Source: Ochrobactrum quorumnocens | Lineage (GTDB): Bacteria > Pseudomonadota > Alphaproteobacteria > Rhizobiales > Rhizobiaceae | Assembly: GCF_002278035.1 (NCBI RefSeq) | Contig: NZ_CP022605.1 | Location: forward strand, 310,001-374,000 | Direction: 5' to 3' | DNA length: 64,000 nt | Shown: positions 18,048 to 26,361 of the stretch, in pieces | How the letters are laid out: every line of letters starts with the position of its first letter | Position numbering within the stretch: position 1 is the first letter of the stretch | Notes under the pieces: model-generated | Told to the model about the DNA's origin: nothing | The model's database searches: none | What the model saw: the letters and a program-made list of their open reading frames with translations, nothing else | Translations under genes and position numbers: made by a program

Positions 18048-20093
18048 TCAGATTATGCTGCAAAGGCGGAACGCATCCTGAATGGCCGAGTAAATGTCTC
18101 GACTGGCGATAGCGTCGCCGATGCGATGAATTTCAAAGCCACCACGTGCTGGGCTCGTGTCTATGGCTTCAGGTGGTTCGAAATGTGTTTCACCGAGATT
18201 GGCTGCATTTTCTCTTAAGGCAAAAAAAATATCGGCGAGTGGGATTGTGCCGTTATCGACAATGACTTGGCTCGCCAAACGTGTCGTGATCTCACCCGTC
18301 AGCTCATTTTGGAAATAAGCTTGCAACCCGTTATCTTTCCTCTCCACCTTGATAAGTCGGACATCAACGGTTCTCGGAATATTTAGTTCGGCAAACTTTT
18401 TTCGGAAGCCAGATTTGTCGGTGTAAGACATTTCAAAAGCCAACATTTCGTCCAGCATCGCATAGTGAATTTTCTTACCTCTCGTAGTAAGTTCCAAAGC
18501 GCATGACGCCGCACTCTGGCGACCGGTTCCGTCGAAGATCAAGATATCTTCGTGAGCCGGAACGGCATTGGTGAGAATATCCCAAACACTGGTGCACAGT
18601 TCACCGCCATCAATAAACTCCAGATCCGGAAGCCCGCCGGTTGCCACAATGATCACATCGGGCTGTTCAGCTAGAACATCAGTTTCGTCGACATATGCGT
18701 TCAGACGGACATCGACACCCAGTCGATCAATTTCCTCCATTCGCCAATCGACAATTCCCAGGAGATCACGGCGTTGCTTTGGTGTGGCCGCAATACGTAT
18801 TTGGCCGCCCAACTCAGCCGCTGCTTCGAAAAGAACAACGTTATGCCCGCGTTCCGCACTCACACGAGCAGCTTCCAGACCAGCCGGCCCGCCACCGACC
18901 ACAACGACTTTCCGGGAGGGGGCCGCTTTTGTCAGTTGATGTGGCAAGACAGTCTCGCGGCCGCTCGATGGATTATGTACGCAATGCACCTTTTTATAGA
19001 GACAATAAGATGCACCCACACAGGGACGGATACGCTCCTCCTCTCCCCGCATGATTTTATTGACAATCTGCGGATCGGCGATATGAGCCCGCGTCATTCC
19101 AATAAGATCGACGATGTTTTCACGAATTGCATAACGAGCCGTCGCCACGTCCCGTACACCAGCTGCGTGGATGAGCGGGAGTTTTACTGCCTGACGAAAA
19201 ACTTCAACCTCTTTAAGAAACGGAGCACTTTTTTGAAAGAGGCCCGGCATATTATGTTCTGAAAGGAGTAGATCGGAATCCATGCGCCCATAGATGCTAT
19301 TAAAGTAGTCGATTGTCCCTTCCGATTGAAAAATCCCGGCAATTTCGGCACATTCTTCCGCACTCAAGCCACCGTCTCCACCTTCGTCGATGACCAACCT
19401 TATACCAACAATGAAGCGGTCCCCGACCTCCTTACGAATGGCTTCGTGCACCAGGAGGCCAAAGCGCGCTCGATTGCGTAAAGAACCGCCAAACTCATCC
19501 GTGCGCCTGTTGGTCAGAGGAGAAAGGAATTGCCCGATCAGATGTCCACCAGTGACGGTTTCAATCCCATCAAGTCCGGCGTCCCTGCAGCGGCGCGCCG
19601 CCTTTGCATAATCCGTTACGATCCGCGCAATGTCGTAATGATCCATTTCGCGCGGAAAATTTCGGTTGCGCGTCTCGCGAACGCGCGATGGAGCAACCAC
19701 TGGCAACCACGAACTTGAAAAGGCCGTTGCGCGCCTGCCGAGATGCGAAACTTGCGAGATGACCGCACAGTCGTGCTTATGAATACGCTCGGCCATCGCA
19801 GTCAGATGTGGAACAATGGCGTCGGAGCTTAAATTGAGTTGTCCACCGCCCCAGCTTGAATCACGTGACGACATGGCGGAGCCACCAATCATTGTCATAG
19901 CCAGGCCGCCCTTGGCTTTCTCTTCATGATAACGCTGGTAGCGTTCAAGCGGCATGCCCCCATCATCGAGCATTGACGCATGAGAAGTGCTGATGATCCG
20001 ATTCTTCAACAGCAAGTGCTTCAGCTGAAATGGTTGCAAAAGCGGATCACCGCTAACTGCTTTCTCACTGCCAGGTTTAGCGATCGATATCAT
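18048..20093 (-). CDS. NADH:flavin oxidoreductase / 2,4-dienoyl-CoA-reductase-like fusion
   Basis: A 681-residue two-module enzyme. The N-terminal half is an OYE-type TIM barrel with FMN (LLLKNRIISTSHASML, then GLDGIETVTGGHLIGQFLSPLTNRRTDEFGGS). Before the second half, a Cys cluster (CVGASYCLYKKVHCVHNPSSGRE) resembles the 4Fe-4S site. The C-terminal half binds FAD/NAD(P) (KVVVVGGGPAGLEAARVSAERGHNVVLFEA). This layout occurs in dienoyl-CoA reductase, trimethylamine dehydrogenase and the DgcA/StcD demethylases of methylated amino acids. Placed 28 bp upstream of a binding-protein gene, a role in demethylating an imported N-methyl compound is plausible but unproven. Start ATG 20093 gives normal family length. 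Confidence 0.85.
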   Translation of the reverse strand: MISIAKPGSEKAVSGDPLLQPFQLKHLLLKNRIISTSHASMLDDGGMPLERYQRYHEEKAKGGLAMTMIGGSAMSSRDSSWGGGQLNLSSDAIVPHLTAMAERIHKHDCAVISQVSHLGRRATAFSSSWLPVVAPSRVRETRNRNFPREMDHYDIARIVTDYAKAARRCRDAGLDGIETVTGGHLIGQFLSPLTNRRTDEFGGSLRNRARFGLLVHEAIRKEVGDRFIVGIRLVIDEGGDGGLSAEECAEIAGIFQSEGTIDYFNSIYGRMDSDLLLSEHNMPGLFQKSAPFLKEVEVFRQAVKLPLIHAAGVRDVATARYAIRENIVDLIGMTRAHIADPQIVNKIMRGEEERIRPCVGASYCLYKKVHCVHNPSSGRETVLPHQLTKAAPSRKVVVVGGGPAGLEAARVSAERGHNVVLFEAAAELGGQIRIAATPKQRRDLLGIVDWRMEEIDRLGVDVRLNAYVDETDVLAEQPDVIIVATGGLPDLEFIDGGELCTSVWDILTNAVPAHEDILIFDGTGRQSAASCALELTTRGKKIHYAMLDEMLAFEMSYTDKSGFRKKFAELNIPRTVDVRLIKVERKDNGLQAYFQNELTGEITTRLASQVIVDNGTIPLADIFFALRENAANLGETHFEPPEAIDTSPARGGFEIHRIGDAIASRDIYSAIQDAFRLCSII

Positions 20094-20153
20094 ACTCACG
20101 AAGCTGCTCCATAAACGTTGCTGGCAACTCCGGTAGGATCGCGGCGGTTTCAC

Positions 20154-20271
20154 AACCGTTTTGACCTGCTGTTGGGTACATACCTCCAGGGAGCTTGCCT
20201 GCCGCTATTAGCCTGCAGAAAGAGAATAATTTGTAGGTTCAAAAAACGTATGCTTGCTATACACTAAGCGT
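20154..20271. promoter_or_regulatory. Divergent promoter region, flavin oxidoreductase / LysR
   Basis: About 180 bp (20094-20271) separate the two divergent start codons and must hold both promoters. CGTATG occurs twice, near 20247 and 20269, the second over the LysR start codon; a LysR-type site here would allow autoregulation. No clean palindrome is visible. Confidence 0.35.
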
Positions 20272-21210
20272 ATGACAGAGCATCTCTCACGCAGGATCCC
20301 TTCGCCGCGAGCGCTTCTAGTTTTTGAGGCAGCCGCCCGCCATGGCAGCTTTACGGGTGCGGCCACGGAGTTCAATGTTACACAGCCCTCGATTAGCCGA
20401 TGCATCGCACAGCTCGAGGATGAACTGGGTTTCCAGCTGTTTCAGCGCCATTCAAAAGGACTGATCATTTCTGCCGCAGGAAATCACCTCGTCGCGTCGG
20501 TGCGGGAAAGCATGACGGCAGTGAGCAAAACGATAAAGAATATCCGCGAAAATGCGGGGAAGCGCACGATCACAATGTCCATGTCCAGTTCGTTTGCGAC
20601 CCACTGGCTGATCCCCAGACTGGGCGATTTTAATGAAGCTTTTCCTGACGTTAATCTCCGCTTTGAACTGATTTCAGGCGTAATGCAGGAGGTTACGGGC
20701 GACGTCGATATTGCAACTCGCATAGTGGACGACAACGATCCCCGCTACGCTATCTGGGATTTCGCGCCAGAGATCATTATGCCAGTCTGTAGCCCCCAGT
20801 ACCTCGCGCGTAATGGGTCAGTAGACCGTCCGGCATGCCTGCCTCATCAGGTGTTTTTGCACCTTACAGATCACAGTAGGGCGCAGTGGAAGCCCTTTCT
20901 GAGCGAACAAATTGTTGAAACTGGCGAAGTCGGCACATGGAATGAATTTTCGGATTATGCGGTGATTCTGCAGGCAGCAACCCAGGGCAAAGGTCTCGCT
21001 CTCGGCTGGGTTAGCGTGATAGCCAGCGCTTTACATGACAAAACTCTGGTTATTGCGTCCGATAAGCGACGCGAGACCGGTCGAATTCACCGCCTGATTG
21101 TTCCCAGAAACAGGACCGTCCCACCCGGGACCCACGAAATATGTGAATGGTTCCAGTTAGAAATGGCCGCAGACCTGGCAAAAATCGACTGCAAGGAATC
21201 TGACAGCTAA
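20272..21210 (+). CDS. LysR-family transcriptional regulator (GcvA-like)
   Basis: A 312-residue LysR protein. The winged HTH is at residues about 8-65 (SPRALLVFEAAARHGSFTGAATEFNVTQPSISRCIAQLEDELGFQLF), and the effector domain contains FATHWLIPRLGDFNEAFPDVNLRFE, typical of the GcvA subgroup. It is divergent from the flavin oxidoreductase/ABC operon (18048-20093 and below) and is its likely regulator. The LysR at 42570-43535 is a paralogue with the same THWxxPRxxxF landmark. ATG 20272 (MTEHLSRR) is preferred over a TTG six codons upstream. Confidence 0.9.
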   Translation: MTEHLSRRIPSPRALLVFEAAARHGSFTGAATEFNVTQPSISRCIAQLEDELGFQLFQRHSKGLIISAAGNHLVASVRESMTAVSKTIKNIRENAGKRTITMSMSSSFATHWLIPRLGDFNEAFPDVNLRFELISGVMQEVTGDVDIATRIVDDNDPRYAIWDFAPEIIMPVCSPQYLARNGSVDRPACLPHQVFLHLTDHSRAQWKPFLSEQIVETGEVGTWNEFSDYAVILQAATQGKGLALGWVSVIASALHDKTLVIASDKRRETGRIHRLIVPRNRTVPPGTHEICEWFQLEMAADLAKIDCKESDS

Positions 21211-21280
21211 AGCACCGGTAAAACAATGCCATTTTGAGACTTCACGTGGACTGGGCGGAGAACCCATTCTTTCGAGAGCC

Positions 21281-21565
21281 TTAACGCATATGCGCGCGCT
21301 CGTAGACATCAGATTTGTCCCGGCGTCCGACGGCGAGAACCAGCACGATCAACCTGCCGTCCAGCACTTCATATACAAGTCTGTAACCAATACTACGAAG
21401 CTTAATTTTATAACGCTCCCTGCTCCCGCTCAGACGATCTCCGGGAACATGCGGATTACTTAGTCTTTGCTGTAGCTTGGCGGCAAATTGCTTACGGGTA
21501 TTGGCGTCCAGCTTCGACCATTCCTTCCGGGCAGCCTTGTGAAATTCAAGAGAATATTCAGTCAT
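21281..21565 (-). CDS. RelE/StbE-type toxin
   Basis: A 94-residue RelE-superfamily toxin that would cut mRNA on the ribosome. It shows the family layout: EYSLEFHKAARKEWSKLDANTRKQFAAKL helices, then DRLSGSRERYKIKLRSIGYRLVYEV, with the basic and aromatic residues expected for RNA cleavage, and VLAVGRRDKSDVY. Its ATG (21565) overlaps the antitoxin stop by 8 bases, so translation is coupled. It is the second gene of a leftward toxin-antitoxin operon in a stretch with several IS elements. Confidence 0.9.
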   Translation of the reverse strand: MTEYSLEFHKAARKEWSKLDANTRKQFAAKLQQRLSNPHVPGDRLSGSRERYKIKLRSIGYRLVYEVLDGRLIVLVLAVGRRDKSDVYERAHMR

Positions 21566-21830
21566 CGAAGACAATGTCGCCGTCTTCGATTTTTGCTTTG
21601 AACGTTTTGCCTAAATCAGCTACGCGCTCGTCAGTCAGCTTGCTGAGAGCCGCATCTTCAAGCCGCTCCAGCATCACTTCATAAACACTTGCCGGCACGC
21701 AGTAAAATGCTGGCTCATTGCGGTTTAAGATGGCAACGGCTGCGCCTTCACCAGCCCGAACTGTTCCCATGGGGTTTTTCTTGAGCTCCGATACGCTCGC
21801 TGTAACTTCGGAAAGGACAATGTGAACCAT
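21558..21830 (-). CDS. Phd/YefM (StbD)-type antitoxin
   Basis: A 90-residue antitoxin. The N-terminal DNA-binding domain reads VTASVSELKKNPMGTVRAGEGAAVAILNRNEPAFYCVPASVYEVMLERLEDA, as in Phd/StbD proteins. The acidic C-terminus (KAKIEDGDIVFDD) would bind and block the RelE-like toxin. It precedes and overlaps the toxin gene. The antitoxin or complex probably represses the operon through the palindrome at 21868-21885. Confidence 0.9.
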   Translation of the reverse strand: MVHIVLSEVTASVSELKKNPMGTVRAGEGAAVAILNRNEPAFYCVPASVYEVMLERLEDAALSKLTDERVADLGKTFKAKIEDGDIVFDD

Positions 21831-21867
21831 TTTGCCAGCCTTCTGCCTCTTGTTAGATGCTATTAAT

Positions 21868-21885
21868 AGTACCTTTTAAAGTACT
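21868..21885. promoter_or_regulatory. Palindromic operator upstream of toxin-antitoxin genes
   Basis: AGTAC and GTACT arms separated by 8 bp, about 38 bp upstream of the antitoxin start and in an AT-rich promoter-like stretch. Its position and symmetry suit autoregulation by a Phd/StbD antitoxin dimer. Confidence 0.5.
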
Positions 21886-21989
21886 TTTCAATGGCTTCCT
21901 GCTTATGAAGAGTTAAAGAATCCGTTATGTCTTCCCTGTCGGCAATCCAAGCTTTAGAGTACTAAGTCGTAAACTCATAAAAGATGGCT

Positions 21990-22418
21990 TCAGACGACTT
22001 CTTCGTCCAAGTGGTCACCGCTGTAGATGTCGAGGTCAAGCACCAATCCACGCCGTCCGATCGCGCAGATTGTCGTTGGAGAAAGGCTTTGGCCCTCATT
22101 AAAGCCTGAGAGGAACAGGCCTACGAATATGTTTCCCCGGAAGCGTAAGGATAATGCTCTCCACGCCTCCAAATCCGTGCTCAAGGCGGCAAAGAGTGTG
22201 GCAACCTGCTTGTCGAGTTCGCCAGGACTTTCATCGGGTGCGGACAGCATCCAGTAGCCGCTCCAAGCCACAATTTCTTTCCCTTTAGGTGTAGTCCAAG
22301 TGCCGCCTTTTTTCACGCCCTTCGTCGGCTGCACCCCAAGAATGCGCGATATCTCTTCTGGATCGAGATCGTCCCCGTGAAAGCGGAGGGATGCAGCAGT
22401 TCGGTGCACTTCAGCCAT
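21990..22418 (-). CDS. DUF4279-family protein
   Basis: A 142-residue protein with the DUF4279 pattern: ASLRFHGDDLDPEEISRILGVQPT at the N-terminus, then GGTWTTPKGKEIVAWSGYWML, a helical stretch, and FVGLFLSGFNEGQSLSPTTICAIGRRGLVLDLDIY. Members are small soluble proteins found in accessory regions, sometimes as immunity proteins; no biochemical function is established. It stands alone between the toxin-antitoxin pair and IS elements and so is probably horizontally acquired. Confidence 0.7.
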   Translation of the reverse strand: MAEVHRTAASLRFHGDDLDPEEISRILGVQPTKGVKKGGTWTTPKGKEIVAWSGYWMLSAPDESPGELDKQVATLFAALSTDLEAWRALSLRFRGNIFVGLFLSGFNEGQSLSPTTICAIGRRGLVLDLDIYSGDHLDEEVV

Positions 22419-22530
22419 TAGTCCTCAAGCCTTTCTGTCTTATACACGAGCGCGATTCCAAGCCGCTCAAAATCACTTTCTCCTACGCACAGTTCATGAT
22501 TCAAGGGCCTTTATTTGAAGGAGGCAATTT

Positions 22531-23296
22531 ATGACCCGTCGGCGTTTTGATCTGACCGATTTCGAGTGGGGTATAATCCAGCCGCTACTGCCGAACAAGC
22601 CGCGTGGAGTGCCACGGATTGATGACCGTCGAGCGATCAACGGCATCTTATGGCGGTTCCGGACAGGCTCGCCATGGGCAGACCTTCCCGGTCGGTATTG
22701 TCCATATACCACTTGCTACAACCGGTTCGTGCTATGGCGCAAGGCGGGTGTCTGGGATCATGTTCTGGACGAGATTTCCAAAGCTTTCGATGGCGATATC
22801 GTCATGATCGACAGCTCCTGTGTCCGTGTTCATCAACATGCGGCGACGGAAAAAGGGGGATCAAGACGATGGCTGCATGGGACGTTCCCGTGGCGGCCCG
22901 ACCATCAAAATCCATGCAGTTGTCGATGCCGATGGTCGACCGATCCGTCTCGCGCTCACAGCTGGCCAAGCCCATGGTGGCCGCATGGCGGAACCATTGT
23001 TACAGACAATCTCCAAGGGTGCGATCCTGCTGGCGGACAAGGCCTACGATACCAACGCTATACGAGCATTTGCAAAGCAACGGCAGGCATGGGCCAATAT
23101 TCCGGCCAAGAGCAATCGGAAGGGAAGCTTCCCTTTCAGCCAATGGGTTTACGGACAGCGCAATCTCGTTGAGCGTTTCTTCAATAAACTCAAACAGTTT
23201 AGAGGGATTGCCACCCGTTACGACAAAGTACCGATGAACTTCCGGGCCGCCGTCAAACTGGCAGCGGCAAGAATTTGGATCAGATCGTTATGTTGA
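22531..23296 (+). mobile_element. IS5-family (IS427-type) transposase, two frames
   Basis: OrfA reads MTRRRFDLTDFEWGIIQPLLPNKPRGVPRIDDRRAINGILWRFRTGSPWADLP up to IVMIDSSCVRVHQHAATEKGG. OrfB continues in the +1 frame from KGDQDDGCMGRSRGGPTIKIHAVVDADGRPI through ILLADKAYDT and ends NLVERFFNKLKQFRGIATRYDK at 23296. The switch falls at an A5G5 run near 22850-22860. Such a slip site can be a programmed frameshift in IS427-group elements, or a simple indel. Catalytic DDE residues lie in both parts (MIDSS, LADKAYD, NLVERFF). Its right terminal repeat should follow the stop, but IS1111 sequence starts there. I could not define its left terminal repeat. Confidence 0.85.
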
Positions 23297-23368
23297 GGTG
23301 GACGGCTCCCAACGGCATCAAATGTGCCAGAATGAGTTCGTTGAAATCCCAATCGAGGGAGACCGCCC

Positions 23369-24451
23369 GTGGAACAGATGATTGGCATTGGTATGGATAC
23401 GTCAAAGAGCGTTTTCCAGTTACATGGCGTGAACGCAGCCGAGGAACCAATCTTGCGCAAGAAGCTCTCGCGTAAGGAAATGATGAAGTTCTTCGAGAAG
23501 ACACCGCCGACAACCATTGCAGTTGAGGCATGCGGTGGTTCGCATCACTGGGCCCGATTGTTGGGATCGTTGGGTCACAACGTGAAGCTGATTGCTCGGC
23601 AACTGGCCAAGCCGTATGTCAAACGCGGCAAGAACGACGCTGCAGATGCCGAAGCATTGTGTGAGGCGATGAGCCGCCCGACTATGCGCTTCGCTCCGGT
23701 AAAGACAGCTGACCAGCAAGCAGCCTTGATGCTGATTGGGGTCAGGCAACGATTGCTTCACAATCGCACCCAACTGGCCAATGCCATTCGCGGTTTCGCG
23801 ATGGAGTTTGGTATCATCTCCGCCAAGGGCATGTGCAAGATCGAACCGCTGTTGGAGCAGATCGCCGCCGATCATAAATTGCCCGAACTGACTCAAGAAC
23901 TCTTCGCCATGCATGGCGAGGAGTACCGCGAATTACTTTCTCAGATCAAAGCGATCGATGAAAAGCTGATGAGGCTGCATCGTGCTGACGATTGCAGCAA
24001 ACGTCTGGCCGAAATCCCCGGCGTCGGCCCGATTGGAGCGTCACTTCTGTTGATGAAGACACCGGACCCGAGGATGTTTAAATCGGGCCGGGACTTCGCA
24101 GCCTGGATCGGCCTGACACCGAAAGATCATTCGACAGCCGGAGTCAAGCTTGGTGTCATCACCCGCGCTGGCGATGAATTGTTGCGAAGCGTATTGGTTG
24201 TTGGCGCGACAGCCCTTCTCCAGCAGATCAGAACGGGTCGAAGTAGGCATGCCTCGCTCTGGCTCCTCGGGCTTCTGCAGCGAAAGAGACCAAAACTGGT
24301 TGCCGTGGCTCTCGCCAACAAGATCGCTCGTATTGCGTGGAAGCTTATGGTGAACGGCGAGACGTACCGGCAGGGAGAAAGACAGACACAGGCAACAAAA
24401 GAGATTGGCCATCACGGTGAACGGAGACAAAATGCTATCGTGTTGAGCTGA
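23369..24451 (+). CDS. IS110/IS1111-family recombinase (transposase)
   Basis: A 360-residue DEDD recombinase. The RuvC-like domain has D10 (GIGMDTSK), E53 (AVEACGG), D90 and D93 (GKNDAADAEAL). The C-terminal Tnp_20 domain begins LAEIPGVGPIGASLLLMKTPDPRMF and includes LTPKDHSTAGVKLGVITRAGDELLR, where the conserved Ser of DHSTAG is the likely second active-site residue. It continues VAVALANKIARIAWKLM. All key residues are present. IS110-family enzymes are guided by an RNA from the element's own non-coding end; for this group that is the 3' end, here 24452-24666. Confidence 0.93.
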   Translation: MEQMIGIGMDTSKSVFQLHGVNAAEEPILRKKLSRKEMMKFFEKTPPTTIAVEACGGSHHWARLLGSLGHNVKLIARQLAKPYVKRGKNDAADAEALCEAMSRPTMRFAPVKTADQQAALMLIGVRQRLLHNRTQLANAIRGFAMEFGIISAKGMCKIEPLLEQIAADHKLPELTQELFAMHGEEYRELLSQIKAIDEKLMRLHRADDCSKRLAEIPGVGPIGASLLLMKTPDPRMFKSGRDFAAWIGLTPKDHSTAGVKLGVITRAGDELLRSVLVVGATALLQQIRTGRSRHASLWLLGLLQRKRPKLVAVALANKIARIAWKLMVNGETYRQGERQTQATKEIGHHGERRQNAIVLS

Positions 24452-24666
24452 TGCTTTGAACTTGCAAGAGAAAAGCAGATGATGCGATCGGACGATCCAA
24501 GTCGTGTGAAACTCCGTTAGACTCATTGGCCACCGAAGGTCGCCGTTATGTTAGGAACCCACGTTGCGGAAATCATCTTGGCCAGTGGTCATCAAGCCAC
24601 GCTGAAAGGCCGCACATATGAAAGCAAGCGATCCGATCAAAAATATCTGCAAAAACACTTGCAAGC
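24452..24666 (+). ncRNA. Candidate guide (bridge/seek) RNA region of the IS1111-type element
   Basis: A 215-bp non-coding stretch between the recombinase stop and the right subterminal repeat. Work on IS110/IS1111 elements shows that a guide RNA is encoded in the non-coding end, downstream of the gene in IS1111 types. The position and length fit, and ggcca-containing self-complementary stretches (24526-24600) could form loops. The RNA's ends and loops were not modelled. Confidence 0.45.
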
Positions 24667-24699
24667 GGGAGCCGTCCACATATGAGTCTACGGCCTAAC

Positions 24700-26361
24700 T
24701 CATCTTCTGGTGAAGTCACGGACCAGTTCTGGGTCTTGTTGCAAGCTATCGAGCCAGCGGGTATCGAGTTTTGGCACCGACGAGAACAGAAGCCGCGAAT
24801 AAGGATGGCTGGCGGTACTGCCCATCATATTGGGGCTTAATTGCTCAACCTTTTTACCTGCATACATCACAACAACTTCATCACAGATTGCGCGGACCGT
24901 CGAGAGATCGTGGCTGATAAAGAGATAGGACAACGACAATTCGCGTTGCAGTTCTTTCAGTAAATCAATAATGGAAGCAGCGACCACCGTATCGAGCGCC
25001 GATGTAATCTCATCGCAGATTATCATCTTAGGATCTGCAGCGAGAGCGCGCGCCAGATTGATACGCTGTTTCTGACCGCCCGATAGTTCACCGGGTCTGC
25101 GATAACGCATGTTGCGCGGCAGACGCACCATATCAAGAAGCTGGTCGATCCGGGCTTCACGGCTTTTGCCGTTCATACCGTGATAAAAGCGAAGCGGGCG
25201 CGCCAGTATATCTGCAATCGATTTGGCCGGATTGAGGGCCGTATCAGCAAACTGGAAGACAATTTGCAATTCGCGCAGTTGCTCACGACTGCGATGACGC
25301 AGATCGCTTTGCATTTCCTTGCCTTCAAATAGTATCTTACCGCTCGCGGCAGGCAGAATACCCGCAATAACACGCGCAAGCGTGGACTTGCCACAACCTG
25401 ACTCTCCGATGATGCCCAGGTTCTGTCCTCGTGACAACTCGAGGCTGACATTGTTGACCGCAATCATCGCTGGTTCGCCAGACTTACCCACCATGCCATA
25501 ACCGGCGAGCACCTTATCAACGACGAGAAGTGGCACAGGCTTTTCAACTGCGACAGTTTCAGGTTTCACATGTAAAGCGGGCTCAAAGGCAGCAAGCAAT
25601 TCCTGCGTATAGGGATGCTGGGGATGATGCAGAATATACTGCGTAGAGCCCACTTCCTGCACTTCGCCGCCTTTGAGCACGACAATACGATCTGCAATCT
25701 GCGCAACGACTGCCAGGTCATGAGAAACATAAACGCCAGCGATATGCTTCTTTTTCATCACCGATTTGAAAGCACGCAGCACCTCAATCTGCGTTGTCAC
25801 ATCAAGGGCTGTCGTTGGCTCATCAAATATTACAAGCTTGGGATCACCAATAAGGGCCATCGCCGCTGAGAGGCGCTGCAACTGTCCACCGGAAACCTGA
25901 TGCGGATAGCGATCACCAATCGTTTTAGGATTGGGCAAGGCCAATGCCTTAAACAGTTCAACAGCCTTTTTACGCGCTTCTTCCTTCGACATCAGCTTGT
26001 GGATCTTTGTCACCTCAATGACCTGATCCATGATGCGATGCGCTGGATTAAAAGATGCCGCCGCACTTTGCGGCACATAGGAAACTTCTGTACCACGCTT
26101 CTTCGAACGTTTGCGCTCCGATAGGATGACAATATCCTGACCGGCAACAGCAATACTACCACCGACGATCCGGCAACCCGGACGCGTATAGCCCATCAAA
26201 CTCAGCGCAATTGTCGTTTTGCCAGAACCGCTTTCACCAATAAGCGCTACAATTTCACCTTCAGCAATTTCAAAACTGACATCACGAATGATTTCAATTT
26301 TGCGTCCTGAATCCGTTTTGGCATCGACGCGTAGGTTGTTGATCTCAACAAGATTGCTCAT
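24700..26361 (-). CDS. Dipeptide-type ABC transporter, fused double ATPase (copy 2)
   Basis: 553 residues, identical in translation to the protein at 12834-14495, with two complete ATPase domains (Walker A GESGSGKTT and GESGCGKST). It is the last gene of the second leftward importer operon. The stop is followed almost at once by the IS1111-type element, so the native 3' end or terminator of this operon appears to have been lost or replaced. Confidence 0.93.
   Translation of the reverse strand: MSNLVEINNLRVDAKTDSGRKIEIIRDVSFEIAEGEIVALIGESGSGKTTIALSLMGYTRPGCRIVGGSIAVAGQDIVILSERKRSKKRGTEVSYVPQSAAASFNPAHRIMDQVIEVTKIHKLMSKEEARKKAVELFKALALPNPKTIGDRYPHQVSGGQLQRLSAAMALIGDPKLVIFDEPTTALDVTTQIEVLRAFKSVMKKKHIAGVYVSHDLAVVAQIADRIVVLKGGEVQEVGSTQYILHHPQHPYTQELLAAFEPALHVKPETVAVEKPVPLLVVDKVLAGYGMVGKSGEPAMIAVNNVSLELSRGQNLGIIGESGCGKSTLARVIAGILPAASGKILFEGKEMQSDLRHRSREQLRELQIVFQFADTALNPAKSIADILARPLRFYHGMNGKSREARIDQLLDMVRLPRNMRYRRPGELSGGQKQRINLARALAADPKMIICDEITSALDTVVAASIIDLLKELQRELSLSYLFISHDLSTVRAICDEVVVMYAGKKVEQLSPNMMGSTASHPYSRLLFSSVPKLDTRWLDSLQQDPELVRDFTRR

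Larger units (their letters stand above)
23299..24678 (+). mobile_element. IS110-family, IS1111-type element, apparently intact
   Basis: The recombinase gene is bounded by 12-bp subterminal inverted repeats, TGGACGGCTCCC at 23299-23310 and GGGAGCCGTCCA at 24667-24678. Subterminal repeats are characteristic of the IS1111 group. The element ends should lie a few bases outside them. The left end is 2 bp after the IS5 OrfB stop; the right end is within about 17 bp of duplicated block copy 2. Confidence 0.85.
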
